Source: Sorlinia euscelidii
Lineage (GTDB): Bacteria; Pseudomonadota; Alphaproteobacteria; Acetobacterales; Acetobacteraceae
Strand: one strand, 5' to 3'
DNA: 64,000 nucleotides
Assembly (NCBI RefSeq): GCF_036452155.1
Contig: NZ_JAWJZY010000003.1
Within the stretch, counting starts at the first letter, position 1; every line of letters starts with the position of its first letter. Shown here piece by piece: positions 1 to 9,585 of this stretch. The notes beneath the pieces are model-generated. The model was not told where the DNA came from. It ran no database searches and saw only the letters and a list, made by a program, of their open reading frames with translations. The position numbers and the translations under genes were made by a program.

Positions 1-259
1 GTTCGGCCATCTCTTCCGCGGTAACGAGGGGCGCGTCCTGCACGGCGTCAGGGTGGGTGCCCAGACTGCACCATATTTTGAGGTCCGGCTGACTGTGTCG
101 CGTCAGATCAATCTGCGTCTGCGCCTTTGAGAACTCGGTGCCAATCGTCACCATGCCGGCTAGCTGCTCGGCCCGCGCCTGGTTAAGTGCTTCCTTGAGA
201 TCAGCCACGCGGTCAAGATGGCAATGTGAGTCAATGAGCCCGGAAACCATCGGCGTCAC
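1..259 (-). CDS. tatD: TatD family metal-dependent deoxyribonuclease, N-terminal part (runs off the window)
   Basis: Only the first 86 codons are present; the gene leaves the window at base 1. The reading begins MTPMVSGLIDSHCHLD, and the HxH metal pair (H12, H14) is the hallmark of the TatD amidohydrolase-fold nucleases, which act as 3'-5' exonucleases in DNA and RNA quality control. The GTG at 259 overlaps the metG stop by four bases (GTGA) and has an AGAGGGG ribosome site just before it. The ATG at 250 would give the more usual short N-terminus and could be the true start. It is the last visible gene of the dacA-tmk-holB-metG-tatD series, an order common in alphaproteobacteria. The family call is firm; biochemical activity is inferred from the family. 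Confidence 0.88.
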   Translation of the reverse strand, partial: MTPMVSGLIDSHCHLDRVADLKEALNQARAEQLAGMVTIGTEFSKAQTQIDLTRHSQPDLKIWCSLGTHPDAVQDAPLVTAEEMAE

Positions 260-1788
260 GCCCCCTCTTCCACAAATCTCGGGAAGAGGCCCTGAGGCGC
301 GGGCAATTCTGCATCAATTTCACCCTGTGCAAGGTCAGCTAATTGACGCGCATTCTGAGAAATGCCGAGTTGCGTCAGCAATTTATCCATTGTCCCCGGC
401 ATATATGGTTGTAGGACGATGGCGATATGACGCAAAGCCTCATGAAGTGTGCGCAGCACCGTGCCCATACGAACAGGGTCGGTCTTTTTGAGAACCCAAG
501 GCGCTTGATGATCAATATAGGCATTACACGCGCGCACCACTTTCCAGACGGCTTCCAGCCCATCCGTCAGGGCAAAGCGGGCGACATGCTGACGCAGGAG
601 GTCCGGCAGAAGCGAGGATTGCGCCAATAAATCGCGGTCATCGCCTTGTATATCGCCCCATTCCGGCAATTTTCCATCGAAATGACGGTTGATCTGCGTC
701 AGCGTCCGCTGCGCCAGATTGCCGAGCCCGTTGGCCAGTTCCACATTGACGCGATTGATCAGGGACTTACGGCTCAGATCCGAGTCACCCCCGAAAGGCA
801 CTTCCCGCATCATAAAGAACCGCACCGCATCGACGCCAAATTCTGAAGCAAGGTCCCGGGGGTCGATGACATTGCCCAAAGATTTACTCATCTTCTGACC
901 CTCGATGGTCCACCAGCCATTGGCGAAAATGGCGTCCGGCAGGTCCAGCCCCGCAGCCATCAGGAAGGCAGGCCAGAAAACCGCATGGAAGCGGATAATG
1001 TCCTTGCCCACAATATGCGCATTGGCGGGCCAGAACCTCATCCCCTCATTTTGCATATCGGGATAGCCGAGGGCGGAAAGGTAATTTGCCAGCGCGTCGA
1101 ACCAGACATACATGACATGCTTTGGGTCACCCGGTACCGGGATACCCCAGGAGAAGCTTGTCCGGCTGATAGAGAGGTCCCGCAGGCCCGATTTAACGAA
1201 ACTGATGATTTCCTTCCGACGTCCTGCCGGCCCGAGGAAATGCGGGTTTGCCTCATAAAGGGCGAGTAATTGGTCCTGAAAGGCGGAAAGGCGGAAAAAA
1301 TAGGATTCTTCCTTCACCCACGTCACAGGTGCCCCGCTCGGGGCAATATGGGTGCCATCCTCCAGCAGGGTGATCTCATCCTCACTGTAGAAACATTCAT
1401 CTCTCAGTGCGTACCAACCTTCATATGCGCCGAGATAAATATGATCATTCTCCGCAACCTGACGCCAAAGGGCCTGCGCCGCGTCTTTGTGCCGTGCCTC
1501 CGTCGTGCGGATAAAACGGTCATAGGAAATACCCATGGCGTCCGCCATGTCTTTGAAATTGCGGGAAATGCCATCGACGAAGTCTAAGGTGGACTGCCCC
1601 GCCTGGGCAGCGGCCTGTTCCACTTTCTGACCGTGCTCATCCGTGCCAGTCAGGAAAAACACCTCCCGCCCGTCAAGACGGTGAAAGCGCGCGATGATAT
1701 CGGCCGCGACAGAAGTGTAAGCGTGCCCGATATGGGGCGCGCCATTCACGTAATAAATCGGCGTGGTAACATAATATCGCGACGTCAT
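256..1788 (-). CDS. metG: methionyl-tRNA synthetase
   Basis: This class I synthetase charges tRNA-Met with methionine in the cytoplasm. The 510-residue product carries HIGH at residues 19-22 and KMSKS at 299-303, the two ATP-binding signatures. The connective region around residues 125-160 has a single cysteine (DECFY) and not a four-cysteine zinc knuckle, so it belongs to the zinc-free group. There is no C-terminal tRNA-binding domain; the protein ends at about the anticodon-binding domain. The ATG overlaps the holB stop by four bases (ATGA) and the gene's stop overlaps the tatD start, so translation is probably coupled along the run. The gene is intact and the identification is secure. Confidence 0.97.
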   Translation of the reverse strand: MTSRYYVTTPIYYVNGAPHIGHAYTSVAADIIARFHRLDGREVFFLTGTDEHGQKVEQAAAQAGQSTLDFVDGISRNFKDMADAMGISYDRFIRTTEARHKDAAQALWRQVAENDHIYLGAYEGWYALRDECFYSEDEITLLEDGTHIAPSGAPVTWVKEESYFFRLSAFQDQLLALYEANPHFLGPAGRRKEIISFVKSGLRDLSISRTSFSWGIPVPGDPKHVMYVWFDALANYLSALGYPDMQNEGMRFWPANAHIVGKDIIRFHAVFWPAFLMAAGLDLPDAIFANGWWTIEGQKMSKSLGNVIDPRDLASEFGVDAVRFFMMREVPFGGDSDLSRKSLINRVNVELANGLGNLAQRTLTQINRHFDGKLPEWGDIQGDDRDLLAQSSLLPDLLRQHVARFALTDGLEAVWKVVRACNAYIDHQAPWVLKKTDPVRMGTVLRTLHEALRHIAIVLQPYMPGTMDKLLTQLGISQNARQLADLAQGEIDAELPAPQGLFPRFVEEGA

Positions 1789-2722
1789 AATCTGCCTATC
1801 ATCGCAGCGGCTTTAAGAGCTGCCAGTGTCTTGTCGAGATTGAAGCGGTCGGTCTCATGCCGCAAATATATCAACTTCTGATAGATTTCCGCTGCCCGGT
1901 TTGCCGCGCTTTGATCTCCCTTGCGACAGGAAGTCAGCGACGCCTCCCGGATGCGCTCCTGTAGCAAATCGCAGAAGGTAGAAAAACCCCTCTCCTCTTT
2001 CGCGATACGCTCCGCCTGGGCAGGCGACAGGGCGCGGGATGCGCCGGAAGCAAGCTCTTCCACGATCTGCGTCAGATCTTCATGATGGCGGGAGGCCAGC
2101 TCCAGCGCATATCCCGGCCGACCTTTCGCCTGGGAGATCAGGCGCTGATTCGAATCCGGGTCCGTCAATTGATGGCGGGCGAGAAAAACCTGCATATCCG
2201 CATCCTTCAGAGGATGAAGGAAGAGCTTATGGCAGCGACTGCGGATTGTCGGGATCACGGCCGCTGTATTATCCGCGGTGATGAAAAATACCGTTTTTTC
2301 AGGTGGTTCTTCCAGAAGTTTCAACAAGGCATTGGCGGCAAAGTTATTGAGCAGATCCCCCCCGCGACGATCACCACCCGCCAGCCGCCTTCCGCGGCGG
2401 TGTGATGCAGAAGCTGCTGCACAGGCTTGATGTCTGCGGCGACGATCGTCTGGCTTTCTCCTCCTTTCCCGGCGCTCACCCCGCGCGTGATCACCAGGAG
2501 GTCGCCATGCGTGCCCGCTTCAAAACGGTGTGAGATCGGACTTTTCGGGTCCATCGCGTTGAGCAGGATTCTGGCAAAAAACAGCGCCAGCGTGGTTTTG
2601 CCGATCTGGGGCGTTCCCGTGATGAGCCATGCATGATGAAGCCTGCCCGATCGTCGGGCGGCCTCAAATTGCTGGATTGCGGCATCATGCCCGACAACGT
2701 CACGGGCCTTCTCTTTTATCAT
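1785..2722 (-). CDS. holB: DNA polymerase III delta-prime subunit (one frameshift)
   Basis: This is a clamp-loader subunit that helps load the sliding clamp at the replication fork. Restored, it is 312 residues. The N-terminal part has a Walker A motif, GTPQIGKT, at residues 36-43. The second part begins around KLLEEPPEKT, the conserved segment after the sensor region of DnaX/HolB proteins. The reading is broken at a run of seven C at 2357-2363 (G on the coding strand). One extra base there turns VVIVAGGI into VVIVAGGDLLNNFAANAL, which runs directly into the second part. The stop and start overlap metG and tmk by four bases each. As HolB is essential, a sequencing deletion is more likely than a dead gene. 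Confidence 0.88.
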
Positions 2723-3362
2723 TGCGCCGCGCCAGCCATTAATTCCTTGATTTTAAAACATAAAATGCGACTTAACGCGTCCGCATCGCCGTCCGCGTCA
2801 ATGCGTATAATTCGTACCGACTCCTGCGCCTCGATTTCGTCGAAGCCGCGCCGTACGCGGTCATGAAAATCGGCGCCCTTTTCCTCATAACGATCCGCAC
2901 GGCCCTTCCGCCTGGCGAGACGATGCGCCGCCACCTCCGGCGGAACATCAAGGAGGAACGTTTTATCCGGCTCAAAGGCAATGAGGCGTCGCGCATCATC
3001 AATAAATTTCAGAATGTCAGTCGCGCCACGTCCCACGCCATAGCCCTGATAGGCGATGGTGGAGTGATGATAGCGATCACAAAGGACGAGTTGCCCGCCT
3101 TCAAGGGCAGGCCGGATGATCTGATCCACATGGTCCGCGCGCGCCGCCATGTGGAGGAGGACTTCTGACCGCGCGGAGAAAGTGACATCGTTGAATAAGA
3201 TGGTGTTACGAAGTAGCTCCGCCCCCGCACTGCCCCCGGCTCCCGCGTGGAAAGGACGGGAACTCCTTGTTCTTTAAGCAAATTTGTGACGAGCTCGAGT
3301 TGCGTTGATTTGCCGCACCCCTCCCCGCCTTCCAGGGTGATGAAAACCCCGCGCCGCCTCAC
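2719..3362 (-). CDS. tmk: thymidylate kinase (one frameshift)
   Basis: The enzyme phosphorylates dTMP to dTDP, a required step for DNA precursors. Restored length is 214 residues, typical of the family. The P-loop EGGEGCGKST lies at residues 11-20, the DRYHHSTIAYQ segment matches the DR(Y/H) substrate motif, and RRKGRADRYE is the lid region. The frame breaks in a C5 run at 3233-3237. One more base changes REPGAVRG to REPGGSAGAELLRNTI, which leads into the rest of the protein. The start is a GTG overlapping the dacA stop (GTGA), and the stop overlaps the holB ATG. The gene is normally essential, so the break is probably an assembly error. Confidence 0.9.
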
Positions 3363-4585
3363 TGCGTGGAGCCGTTTGCAAGGCCAAGGCGCCGCGTGGC
3401 ACGTCCAAGCAGGCCGAGGCGCGCCACAGCGTGGTCAGCCAACAGGGGCAGGCGGATTTCCTTCATGCCCGGGGCTGAAAAGACAAGTGCGCCGCAGCTT
3501 TGTCCCGCCGATATCGGTGCAATGAGCGGAGATGCGTAAGTGATGGAGAGGTGATCACGTGCGCGCCAATTACGTGGCAGCGTGAGGCGTATATCGGACG
3601 GGGCGACGAGAGGCAGATTATCCTCAACCCCCATCCAGACAGGCGCATGATCCACCACGTCACCCTTGCTGAAAATTGTCACATTCTCAAACTCAGCGAA
3701 GGCCCAATCCAGCACACGCGCTGTTTCGCGCGCGCGGACATTCATGGATGTCATGCCATTCAGGGTGACGACAACCCGCCGTCCGTGACGGTCCGAACTG
3801 ACGCACATGCCAAAGCCGCCTGCATCCGTATGTCCCGTTTTGAGCCCGTCCGCGAGGCCCTTATCGACCAACGTGTTCCGGTTTCCCTGCTTGATGTGAT
3901 TGAAGGCGAATTCCTTCTCGGAGAAGAAATGATAATATTCCGGGTAATCCCGGATCAGATGCATGGCGAGGATCGTCGTATCGCGCGCTGACATATAATG
4001 GTCAGGGTCGGGCCATCCGGTGCAATTGGTGAAATGCGTGTTTTCCATTTTCATCCGACTGGCCATTTGGTTCATCAGGGTGACAAACTGTGCCTCAGAC
4101 GCCGCGATACCTTCCGCCAAAACGATACAGGCATCATTGCCGGACTGAATTAACATACCCTGGATCAGTTTGCTGACCTCTACCGTTTCACCCAGCGGCA
4201 CAAACATCTTGGAGCCCTGCATACGCCAGGCTTTCTCACTGACCGGTAGATTCTGAGATAACGTCAGACGACCGGATTTCAGCATCCCGAACACAATATA
4301 GGCCGTCATCATTTTTGTAAGGGAGGATGGCGGCATATGGGCGTCGGCCGATTTAGACATCAGTGTCGCGCCCGTCTCGAAATCCATCACGCAGGCCCAT
4401 CGGGCATTGACATTAACCGGCCCGACCGGTGTTTCCGCCGGCGTGGCGAGTTCCGGGTCCGGCACGGCTTCCTTGACCGGCAGGGGGGCCTTACGGGCTT
4501 GGCGTTTCCGGGCCATTGCGGGGCTTGCGGCAAAGAGAGCAACTGCGGCAGCCGAACTGCCGAGAAGAAAACGTCGAGTGGGCAC
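3359..4585 (-). CDS. dacA: D-alanyl-D-alanine carboxypeptidase (penicillin-binding protein 5/6 family)
   Basis: This periplasmic serine peptidase trims the terminal D-Ala from peptidoglycan pentapeptides. The three active-site motifs are in order: SxxK as SLTK with nucleophile S88 and K91, SGN in IQSGNDAC, and KTG in LKTGHTD. The N-terminus MPTRRFLLGSSAAAVALF has a twin-arginine-like start, a hydrophobic core and AMA as a likely cleavage site. A C-terminal domain follows the peptidase domain, as in PBP5. The chosen start is a GTG with AGGAAG upstream, only 8 bases after the rlpA stop. Its neighbours rlpA and mltB also act on the cell wall, so this end of the run looks like a peptidoglycan module joined to replication genes. 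Confidence 0.93.
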   Translation of the reverse strand: MPTRRFLLGSSAAAVALFAASPAMARKRQARKAPLPVKEAVPDPELATPAETPVGPVNVNARWACVMDFETGATLMSKSADAHMPPSSLTKMMTAYIVFGMLKSGRLTLSQNLPVSEKAWRMQGSKMFVPLGETVEVSKLIQGMLIQSGNDACIVLAEGIAASEAQFVTLMNQMASRMKMENTHFTNCTGWPDPDHYMSARDTTILAMHLIRDYPEYYHFFSEKEFAFNHIKQGNRNTLVDKGLADGLKTGHTDAGGFGMCVSSDRHGRRVVVTLNGMTSMNVRARETARVLDWAFAEFENVTIFSKGDVVDHAPVWMGVEDNLPLVAPSDIRLTLPRNWRARDHLSITYASPLIAPISAGQSCGALVFSAPGMKEIRLPLLADHAVARLGLLGRATRRLGLANGSTQ

Positions 4586-4593
4586 GTGACTTC

Positions 4594-5457
4594 CTATCTG
4601 ACCAAGAGGCGTGGATTACTAATGCCACATTTCTGGGCACGACTCTGCGCGTCGTCGGTTTTCTCTACCGTGGGGAATGGCCCGTCAATTACCTGCCATG
4701 CGGGGTTGGCGCCGTCTCCGACATCCCGCGTGACAAGGGCCTGGCAACGTGTCGCGACGCGCGCGGCAACACGATGTTGGTAGAAAGATCCTAGAACAAC
4801 ATAATAATTAAATGGATAAACGGGTTTCTGAATGTAGGTTGGTGGCAGGGCCTCGCCCGCGCTCAGCGTTTTTCGCGCCTTGATGCGTCCTGCATCCGCG
4901 TCAAAAACCTGTCGGTCGCGGCCATCCAGCGACTGCGCCGTCACTGTGCCACGCCCCGGTGGCGCAATGCCGAGGTCAGGTATGGCCGCCGAGTCATAAC
5001 CTAAGGCGGCATTTTGCTGAGGGTCCAGCGTGATCCGCACAGGCGTTGGATTTTTCCCCATACCTAATATCCGCGCGACAGTTGGCGTGACAGCAAGAAG
5101 GCGCCGCCCATCACGGGGGCCGCGATCATTGAGCCGGATTTTGACGACCCGGCCATTATTGAGATTCTCCACCCGGACTAAAGCCGGAAGCTGCAATGTC
5201 TGATGCGCGCCCGTCATGGCGGCGGCGGACCAGACCTCCCCATCCGGCAATGGGGTATTTCCCGGCCGCGTGTAGATCTGGGCGAGGCCCGTCTCAGAAT
5301 ATTCCGTTTTCGCCTCGGGGTAGAACCAGCGATCGAGCCCTTTCCAGGGTTTGCCAAGCGCCGGGTGCAAGCTTGCTTGAGGGGGCGCCCCCGCTTCGTG
5401 ACAGCCCGTCAGGATAACCAGCGTGACCAGCGCAGCCTTATATTCGCGAAGCTTCAT
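4594..5457 (-). CDS. rlpA: RlpA-like septal lipoprotein with SPOR domain
   Basis: Proteins of this family bind septal peptidoglycan and, in some species, cut glycan strands lacking stem peptides. The N-terminus has a signal peptide ending in a lipobox, LTGC, with C19 as the lipidated residue. The central part contains the double-psi beta-barrel signature (EVWSAAAMTGAH, then VKIRLNDRGP), and the C-terminus (from YYVVLGSFYQH) is a SPOR-type peptidoglycan-binding domain. ATG 5457 is preferred over the in-frame TTG 5463 because it gives a clean lipoprotein signal. The start lies inside the end of mltB (20-base overlap). The RlpA family call is firm; enzymatic activity cannot be judged from sequence. 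Confidence 0.88.
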   Translation of the reverse strand: MKLREYKAALVTLVILTGCHEAGAPPQASLHPALGKPWKGLDRWFYPEAKTEYSETGLAQIYTRPGNTPLPDGEVWSAAAMTGAHQTLQLPALVRVENLNNGRVVKIRLNDRGPRDGRRLLAVTPTVARILGMGKNPTPVRITLDPQQNAALGYDSAAIPDLGIAPPGRGTVTAQSLDGRDRQVFDADAGRIKARKTLSAGEALPPTYIQKPVYPFNYYVVLGSFYQHRVAARVATRCQALVTRDVGDGANPAWQVIDGPFPTVEKTDDAQSRAQKCGISNPRLLVR

Positions 5458-6438
5458 CAGCAATCAAGCCCACTGCAAGCGCATAGAAATCCGCCGGGTT
5501 ATAATGACGGATCGTCATGAAATTATCATAGACCACAAAACCGGATGAGAAGCCAGAAGCGGTCACCTCTCCCGTCGGAATAATCGCGCCGAGATCTGAA
5601 TCCGGGGCAGGGCTGCGCCATCCGCGCCAATAACGCCGGCACGTGACCATTGCTGATTGGTGGCGCGATGTCGACGCCCCAACTGGCCCACCGGCAAGGG
5701 CTTTGTCATCGTCACGGCGTAACCCCAGCGTCGGCCGCGCTGCCAGCCAAAGTGGTGCAGAAACTTCGCGATTGAAGCGAATACATCCGCCCGGCTGTGC
5801 CAGATATCAGGGACGCCATCCCCATCCCCGTCCGCAGCAAATCTGAGATAGGCGCTTGGCATGAATTGCGGTTGCCCCATCGCCCCGGCATAGGAGCCGG
5901 ACATGTCAGCGGCGTGGAAGCCCTCCCGGTCGAGAATATGAAGGGCCTGGATGAGTTCAGCGCGGAAAAAGCGACGCCGTCGCCCCTCATAAGCTAAAGT
6001 CGCCAAGGCATCGAAAATATTGAATTTTCCCATTTTCCTGCCAAAGGACGACTCAAGCCCCCAGATTGCAATGATGATAGCGGGATCAACGTCATATTTA
6101 TCGGAGACAGGTTTGAGAATGTCGCGCTGCGAAACCATGTTGATGCGCGCTCTTTCCAATGTGTCCTGCGTCAGCACAAGGTTCTTATAGGCCTGCCATG
6201 TCAGCGTGCCCTCCGGCTGACGACGGTCAAGGGCGATGACCCTGCGATTGGGCGCCTTAAGGCCCGAGAACGCATCATTGATCACGTTATCGCGTATGGC
6301 TTCCGCGCGTGCGGCGCTTTTGACATTGTTCAGAAAGGCCTGATAGGCGGGTGATGCCCGTCCCGACAATTTGGCGGCATGAGCGCGGGTGCTCAAGGCA
6401 GCGAGGCTCCCGGTAAGCATCAGGCGACGATCAAGCAT
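5438..6438 (-). CDS. mltB: MltB-type lytic murein transglycosylase (one frameshift)
   Basis: This periplasmic enzyme cleaves peptidoglycan glycan strands to 1,6-anhydro products. Restored length is 333 residues. The N-terminus (MLDRRLMLTGSLAAL) is a secretion signal with a paired arginine. The catalytic glutamate is E129 in IWGLESSFG, followed by GSYAGAMGQPQFMPS, a signature of the MltB family. The end (YNPADFYALAVGLIADE) is the usual C-terminal helix of this family. The frame breaks in a G4 run at 5604-5607; one extra base turns AALPRIQIS into AALPPDSDLGAIIP, continuous with the last part. The next genes, rlpA and dacA, are also cell-wall genes. The identity is secure; only the break is uncertain. 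Confidence 0.88.
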
Positions 6439-6518
6439 CGAATTTCCTTTTCTCTTCGGTCACATCCGGCAATGCGCGCATCGACCTGAAGCGCGCCATC
6501 TCAGACGGCGCTCATCGC

Positions 6519-6998
6519 TTATTGGAGATGGCCGCCAAAAATATAGTCACTCACCTGTTGCTCCAGCGATAACTGATCCGTGGTTGATGTGATCATCTCC
6601 GTCGGTTTCAACCGCGTCGCAGCATGACCGGGATTAACCATCAGAGCATTGTCGGACGTCATGTCCGGCGCGACGATCGCGACGGCGGCATCGGTGGTCA
6701 AAGGCAGGTTTTTATCAATACTGAAAACGACCTTTGCGAGATCCGTATCCTTATCAATGGTGATCATATTGACCTGACCCACTGTGACGCCGGAAACCAT
6801 CACCTCCGCACCTGGTCGCAGGCCGTTCGCGGAATTGAACAATGCAGTATATTGGAGGGTCGCGCCGCTGAAGACATGGCGATGCGCCCCGATATAAGCG
6901 GTAAAGCCCAGGGCGACGATCAGCACGGCGAGGCTGGCAAGGGCGGCGCCCCCACGGAATTTCTGAGACAATAATGACCTCATGACCAGTAGATTCAT
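6519..6998 (-). CDS. mlaD: MlaD-like MCE-domain lipid transport protein
   Basis: MlaD is the inner-membrane-anchored, periplasmic substrate-binding subunit of the Mla phospholipid transporter. The product has one membrane helix (about residues 17-37) and then an MCE domain (TLQYTALFNSANGLRPGAEV, VSGVTVGQV, YIFGG at the end). It is about 159 residues, a little shorter than the E. coli protein. The reading frame stays open upstream to 7430, but that part lies opposite uppP and is not credible. Either ATG 6998 or ATG 6983 is the start; neither has a strong ribosome site. MlaF (ATPase) and MlaE (permease) genes, usually adjacent, are absent here, so the partner genes must lie elsewhere. Confidence 0.82.
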   Translation of the reverse strand: MNLLVMRSLLSQKFRGGAALASLAVLIVALGFTAYIGAHRHVFSGATLQYTALFNSANGLRPGAEVMVSGVTVGQVNMITIDKDTDLAKVVFSIDKNLPLTTDAAVAIVAPDMTSDNALMVNPGHAATRLKPTEMITSTTDQLSLEQQVSDYIFGGHLQ

Positions 6999-7100
6999 GC
7001 AATAGCGGCATAGAAGCCCACGTGCACGCGGCGTCAGGGTTGCCTTGATGCCTGGCTTGCGGCATTGATTTTGCACGCAAACATTTGTTTTGGGAAGTCC

Positions 7101-7943
7101 ATGACCGTCATCCAAGCGTTGGCCTACGCTGTTCTCCAAGGAGTGACAGAACTTTTTCCCGTCAGCAGCCTCGGGCATGGGGTGGTGGTGCCCGCACTTT
7201 TCGGATGGGGGTTTGACCGTCATGACCCCTATTTCCTGCCCTTTCTCACTTTTCTGCATTTCGGGACGCTCATCGCGCTGCTTGCCGTCTTCTGGCGGGA
7301 TTGGTGGTCCCTGCTCCGTGGCGCTACAGGGCGCGACGGTGCGCAGCGTCAGATTGAATCGCTGCGTATACTCTTCCTGCTGGTGGTGGCGACGATTCCG
7401 GCCGTGATCATTGGCGGGCTTTTCGAACATTATTTCCGTCGCATTTTCGCAGATCCGCGTCTTGTCTCTCTGTTACTGATCGCGAATGGGCTCCTCCTGC
7501 TGGCGATGGAGGGGCTGCGCGCCCGTCAGCGCCCGCAAAAAAGGGAAGTCATTTCAGCCCTGGGGGTAAAAGACGCGCTTTTCATCGGCGTCTGGCAGTG
7601 CCTCGCTTTGTTGCCGGGACTTTCGCGATCAGGGTCGACGATTATTGGCGGCCTCCTGCGCGGGTTGAATCACGAGGTTGCGACGCGATTCTCGCTTCTC
7701 ATGGCACAACCGATCGTATTCGCGGCAACGGTCAAGGAAGGCTTTGCATTGCGCCACATTAAAGTGACCCATGAAATGGCCGAACTTTCAGTCATAGCGG
7801 CGGTTGCGGCAGGTGTCACAGCGCTTTTGAGCACGCTTTTCCTTTTGCGTTATTTCCGCAAGCATGATGGCTGGGCGCTCGCGCCTTTCGCTTATTACTG
7901 TATCATTTTTGGCAGTGTCGGATATTTTATACTGGCACGATGA
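7101..7943 (+). CDS. uppP: undecaprenyl-diphosphatase
   Basis: This membrane enzyme (BacA family) dephosphorylates undecaprenyl pyrophosphate, recycling the lipid carrier for peptidoglycan and polysaccharide export. The 280-residue product is highly hydrophobic, with about eight membrane segments. It has the two family motifs: the acidic QGVTE segment near the start (E17), followed by LFPVSSLGH, and the PGLSRSGST motif in the second half. ATG 7101 is chosen because it begins MTVIQALAYAVLQG and has GGGAAG seven bases upstream; an in-frame extension to 7065 adds only an unlikely leader. It is transcribed away from mlaD. The identification is secure. Confidence 0.94.
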   Translation: MTVIQALAYAVLQGVTELFPVSSLGHGVVVPALFGWGFDRHDPYFLPFLTFLHFGTLIALLAVFWRDWWSLLRGATGRDGAQRQIESLRILFLLVVATIPAVIIGGLFEHYFRRIFADPRLVSLLLIANGLLLLAMEGLRARQRPQKREVISALGVKDALFIGVWQCLALLPGLSRSGSTIIGGLLRGLNHEVATRFSLLMAQPIVFAATVKEGFALRHIKVTHEMAELSVIAAVAAGVTALLSTLFLLRYFRKHDGWALAPFAYYCIIFGSVGYFILAR

Positions 7944-7975
7944 CGATTTTTCCGCCATCAAAACGTTTTGGCTCT

Positions 7976-8000
7976 CCTTAAAATTTAATTTTTCTTAAGG
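7976..8000. repeat. short AT-rich inverted repeat before a permease gene
   Basis: CCTTAA (7976-7981) and TTAAGG (7995-8000) form a six-base inverted repeat around an A/T-rich loop, in the 80-base gap between uppP and the permease. There is no T-run or G/C stem to make it an intrinsic terminator. It could be a weak operator or chance; the distance to the permease start (about 26-32 bases) would suit an operator near the promoter. Confidence 0.3.
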
Positions 8001-8025
8001 TGCTGCCGATTCCTGCCTTTGAGTG

Positions 8026-9558
8026 ATGAGTATGCCATCCCGCCGCAAAACGCTTGTGCAGATAGAGCGTGACTTCAAGGATCGGTCCTTGAAGCAGACA
8101 CTCTCCGCGACACAACTGACACTTCTCGGTGTCGGCTCAACCGTGGGTGCGGGCATTTACGTCATGACCGGCATGGCGGCATCGCAATATGCCGGTCCAG
8201 CTGTGCTGATCTCCTTCGTCATCGCGGCGGTCGCGTGCCTCTTTACCGCGCTTTGCTATGGTGAACTGGCGGCGAGCATGCCGGTGTCCGGTTCCGCCTA
8301 TTCCTACGCCTATGTCTCAATGGGGGAGCGTGCGGCCTGGGTCACGGGCTGGTTGCTGCTGCTTGAATATGGGATCTCCTGCATCGCTGTGGCGTCCGGA
8401 CTGTCCGGATATGCGTCAAGCCTGGCCGGGGCCTTCCATATTCATGTGCCTGAATGGTTCCAGACCTCCACCCTTATTACAAATGTCACCGCGGAAGCGA
8501 CCCGAATCGGTTTTGACTGGCGGATAAACGGCGTCGGCGCGCTTGCCGTGTGCTTCATCACTTTCTTCCTCGTCATCGGGGTGCAGGAGACGGCACGGCT
8601 TAATACCATTGTGGTGTGCATCAAGGTGGGTGTGCTCCTGCTATTTATCGGGTTTGGCGTCTTCGCCATCTCGCCCCATAACTGGGCGCCATTCATGCCG
8701 CAAAATGAAGGCGGATTTCGCTATGGCTGGGGGGGCGTATTCCGCGCGGCATCGGTGATCTTTTTCGCCTATGTCGGGTTCGAGGCCGTTTCGACCGCAG
8801 CGACGGAAGCGCGGAATCCGCGGCGCGACGTGCCCATCGGCATTATCGGCAGTCTCGTAATCTGCACCATCATCTATCTCGGCGTGGCGGTGGTTCTGCT
8901 CGGTATCGTGCCTTACCGTCAACTCAATGTGGCAGACCCACTCGCCATCGCCGTCTCAAAGATGCACGCGCCCTTTCTGATGCTGTGCGTCAATATCGGC
9001 GCCACGGTGGGGCTATGCTCGGTCCTGCTCGGCCTGCTTTACGGGCAATCGCGGATTCTCTACGCCATGAGTCGTGACGGGTTGATCTCGCCCTTATTCT
9101 CTCACGTCCATCAACGTTTTCGCACACCCTGGACGGGCACGATCATCCTCGGCATTTGCGTCGCCATCGGCACAGCCACATTGCCGATCGATGTCATCAG
9201 TGAAATCGTGAGTATCGGCACGGCTCTGGCCTTCGCCATGGTGTGTTTTACGGTCATCTGGCAACGTAACCACGCGCCGGACGCACCGCGCCCGTTTGAA
9301 GTCCCGCTTGGGGGCGTGATGATACGTGGTTACTGGCTGGGTGTGACACCCATGCTCGGGATCGTGCTGTCAGGCGTGATGATGATACCGCTGGTGGTGG
9401 ATATCGGGCGAGATGCGCTCATGGGCAATCCGCTTCCCGTTATTCTGCTTCTCGCTTATGCCATGCTTGGCGCTTTAATCTACGTGGTTTATTCCCGACA
9501 GCACTCCCGTTTCCACCCCGTAACAATCAGCGCCAAAGCTGATGGAAACGAGGCATAA
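8026..9558 (+). CDS. APC-superfamily cationic amino acid transporter-like permease
   Basis: This is an inner-membrane amino-acid/proton transporter of the APC superfamily, CAT-like branch. The product is about 510 residues with roughly twelve membrane helices. The conserved first helix reads GVGSTVGAGIYVMTG, which holds the substrate-binding GxGxxxGxGI type motif; FFAYVGFEAVSTAATEARNP marks helix 6, and LYAMSRDGLISP is the loop typical of this branch. Starts at 8026 or 8032 are both possible; the latter has GAG eight bases before it. A second member lies at 15911-17377. The substrate cannot be read from sequence. It stands alone between uppP and a convergent secreted-protein gene. Confidence 0.85.
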   Translation: MSMPSRRKTLVQIERDFKDRSLKQTLSATQLTLLGVGSTVGAGIYVMTGMAASQYAGPAVLISFVIAAVACLFTALCYGELAASMPVSGSAYSYAYVSMGERAAWVTGWLLLLEYGISCIAVASGLSGYASSLAGAFHIHVPEWFQTSTLITNVTAEATRIGFDWRINGVGALAVCFITFFLVIGVQETARLNTIVVCIKVGVLLLFIGFGVFAISPHNWAPFMPQNEGGFRYGWGGVFRAASVIFFAYVGFEAVSTAATEARNPRRDVPIGIIGSLVICTIIYLGVAVVLLGIVPYRQLNVADPLAIAVSKMHAPFLMLCVNIGATVGLCSVLLGLLYGQSRILYAMSRDGLISPLFSHVHQRFRTPWTGTIILGICVAIGTATLPIDVISEIVSIGTALAFAMVCFTVIWQRNHAPDAPRPFEVPLGGVMIRGYWLGVTPMLGIVLSGVMMIPLVVDIGRDALMGNPLPVILLLAYAMLGALIYVVYSRQHSRFHPVTISAKADGNEA

Positions 9559-9585
9559 AGCCAGCTTGTTTCAGGCGAAGCGGCG

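Noticed and set aside
6999..7430. N-terminal extension of the MlaD reading to 303 residues
   Set aside because: The extension lies opposite uppP and has low-complexity sequence; the MCE protein with its membrane helix starts at 6998 or 6983.
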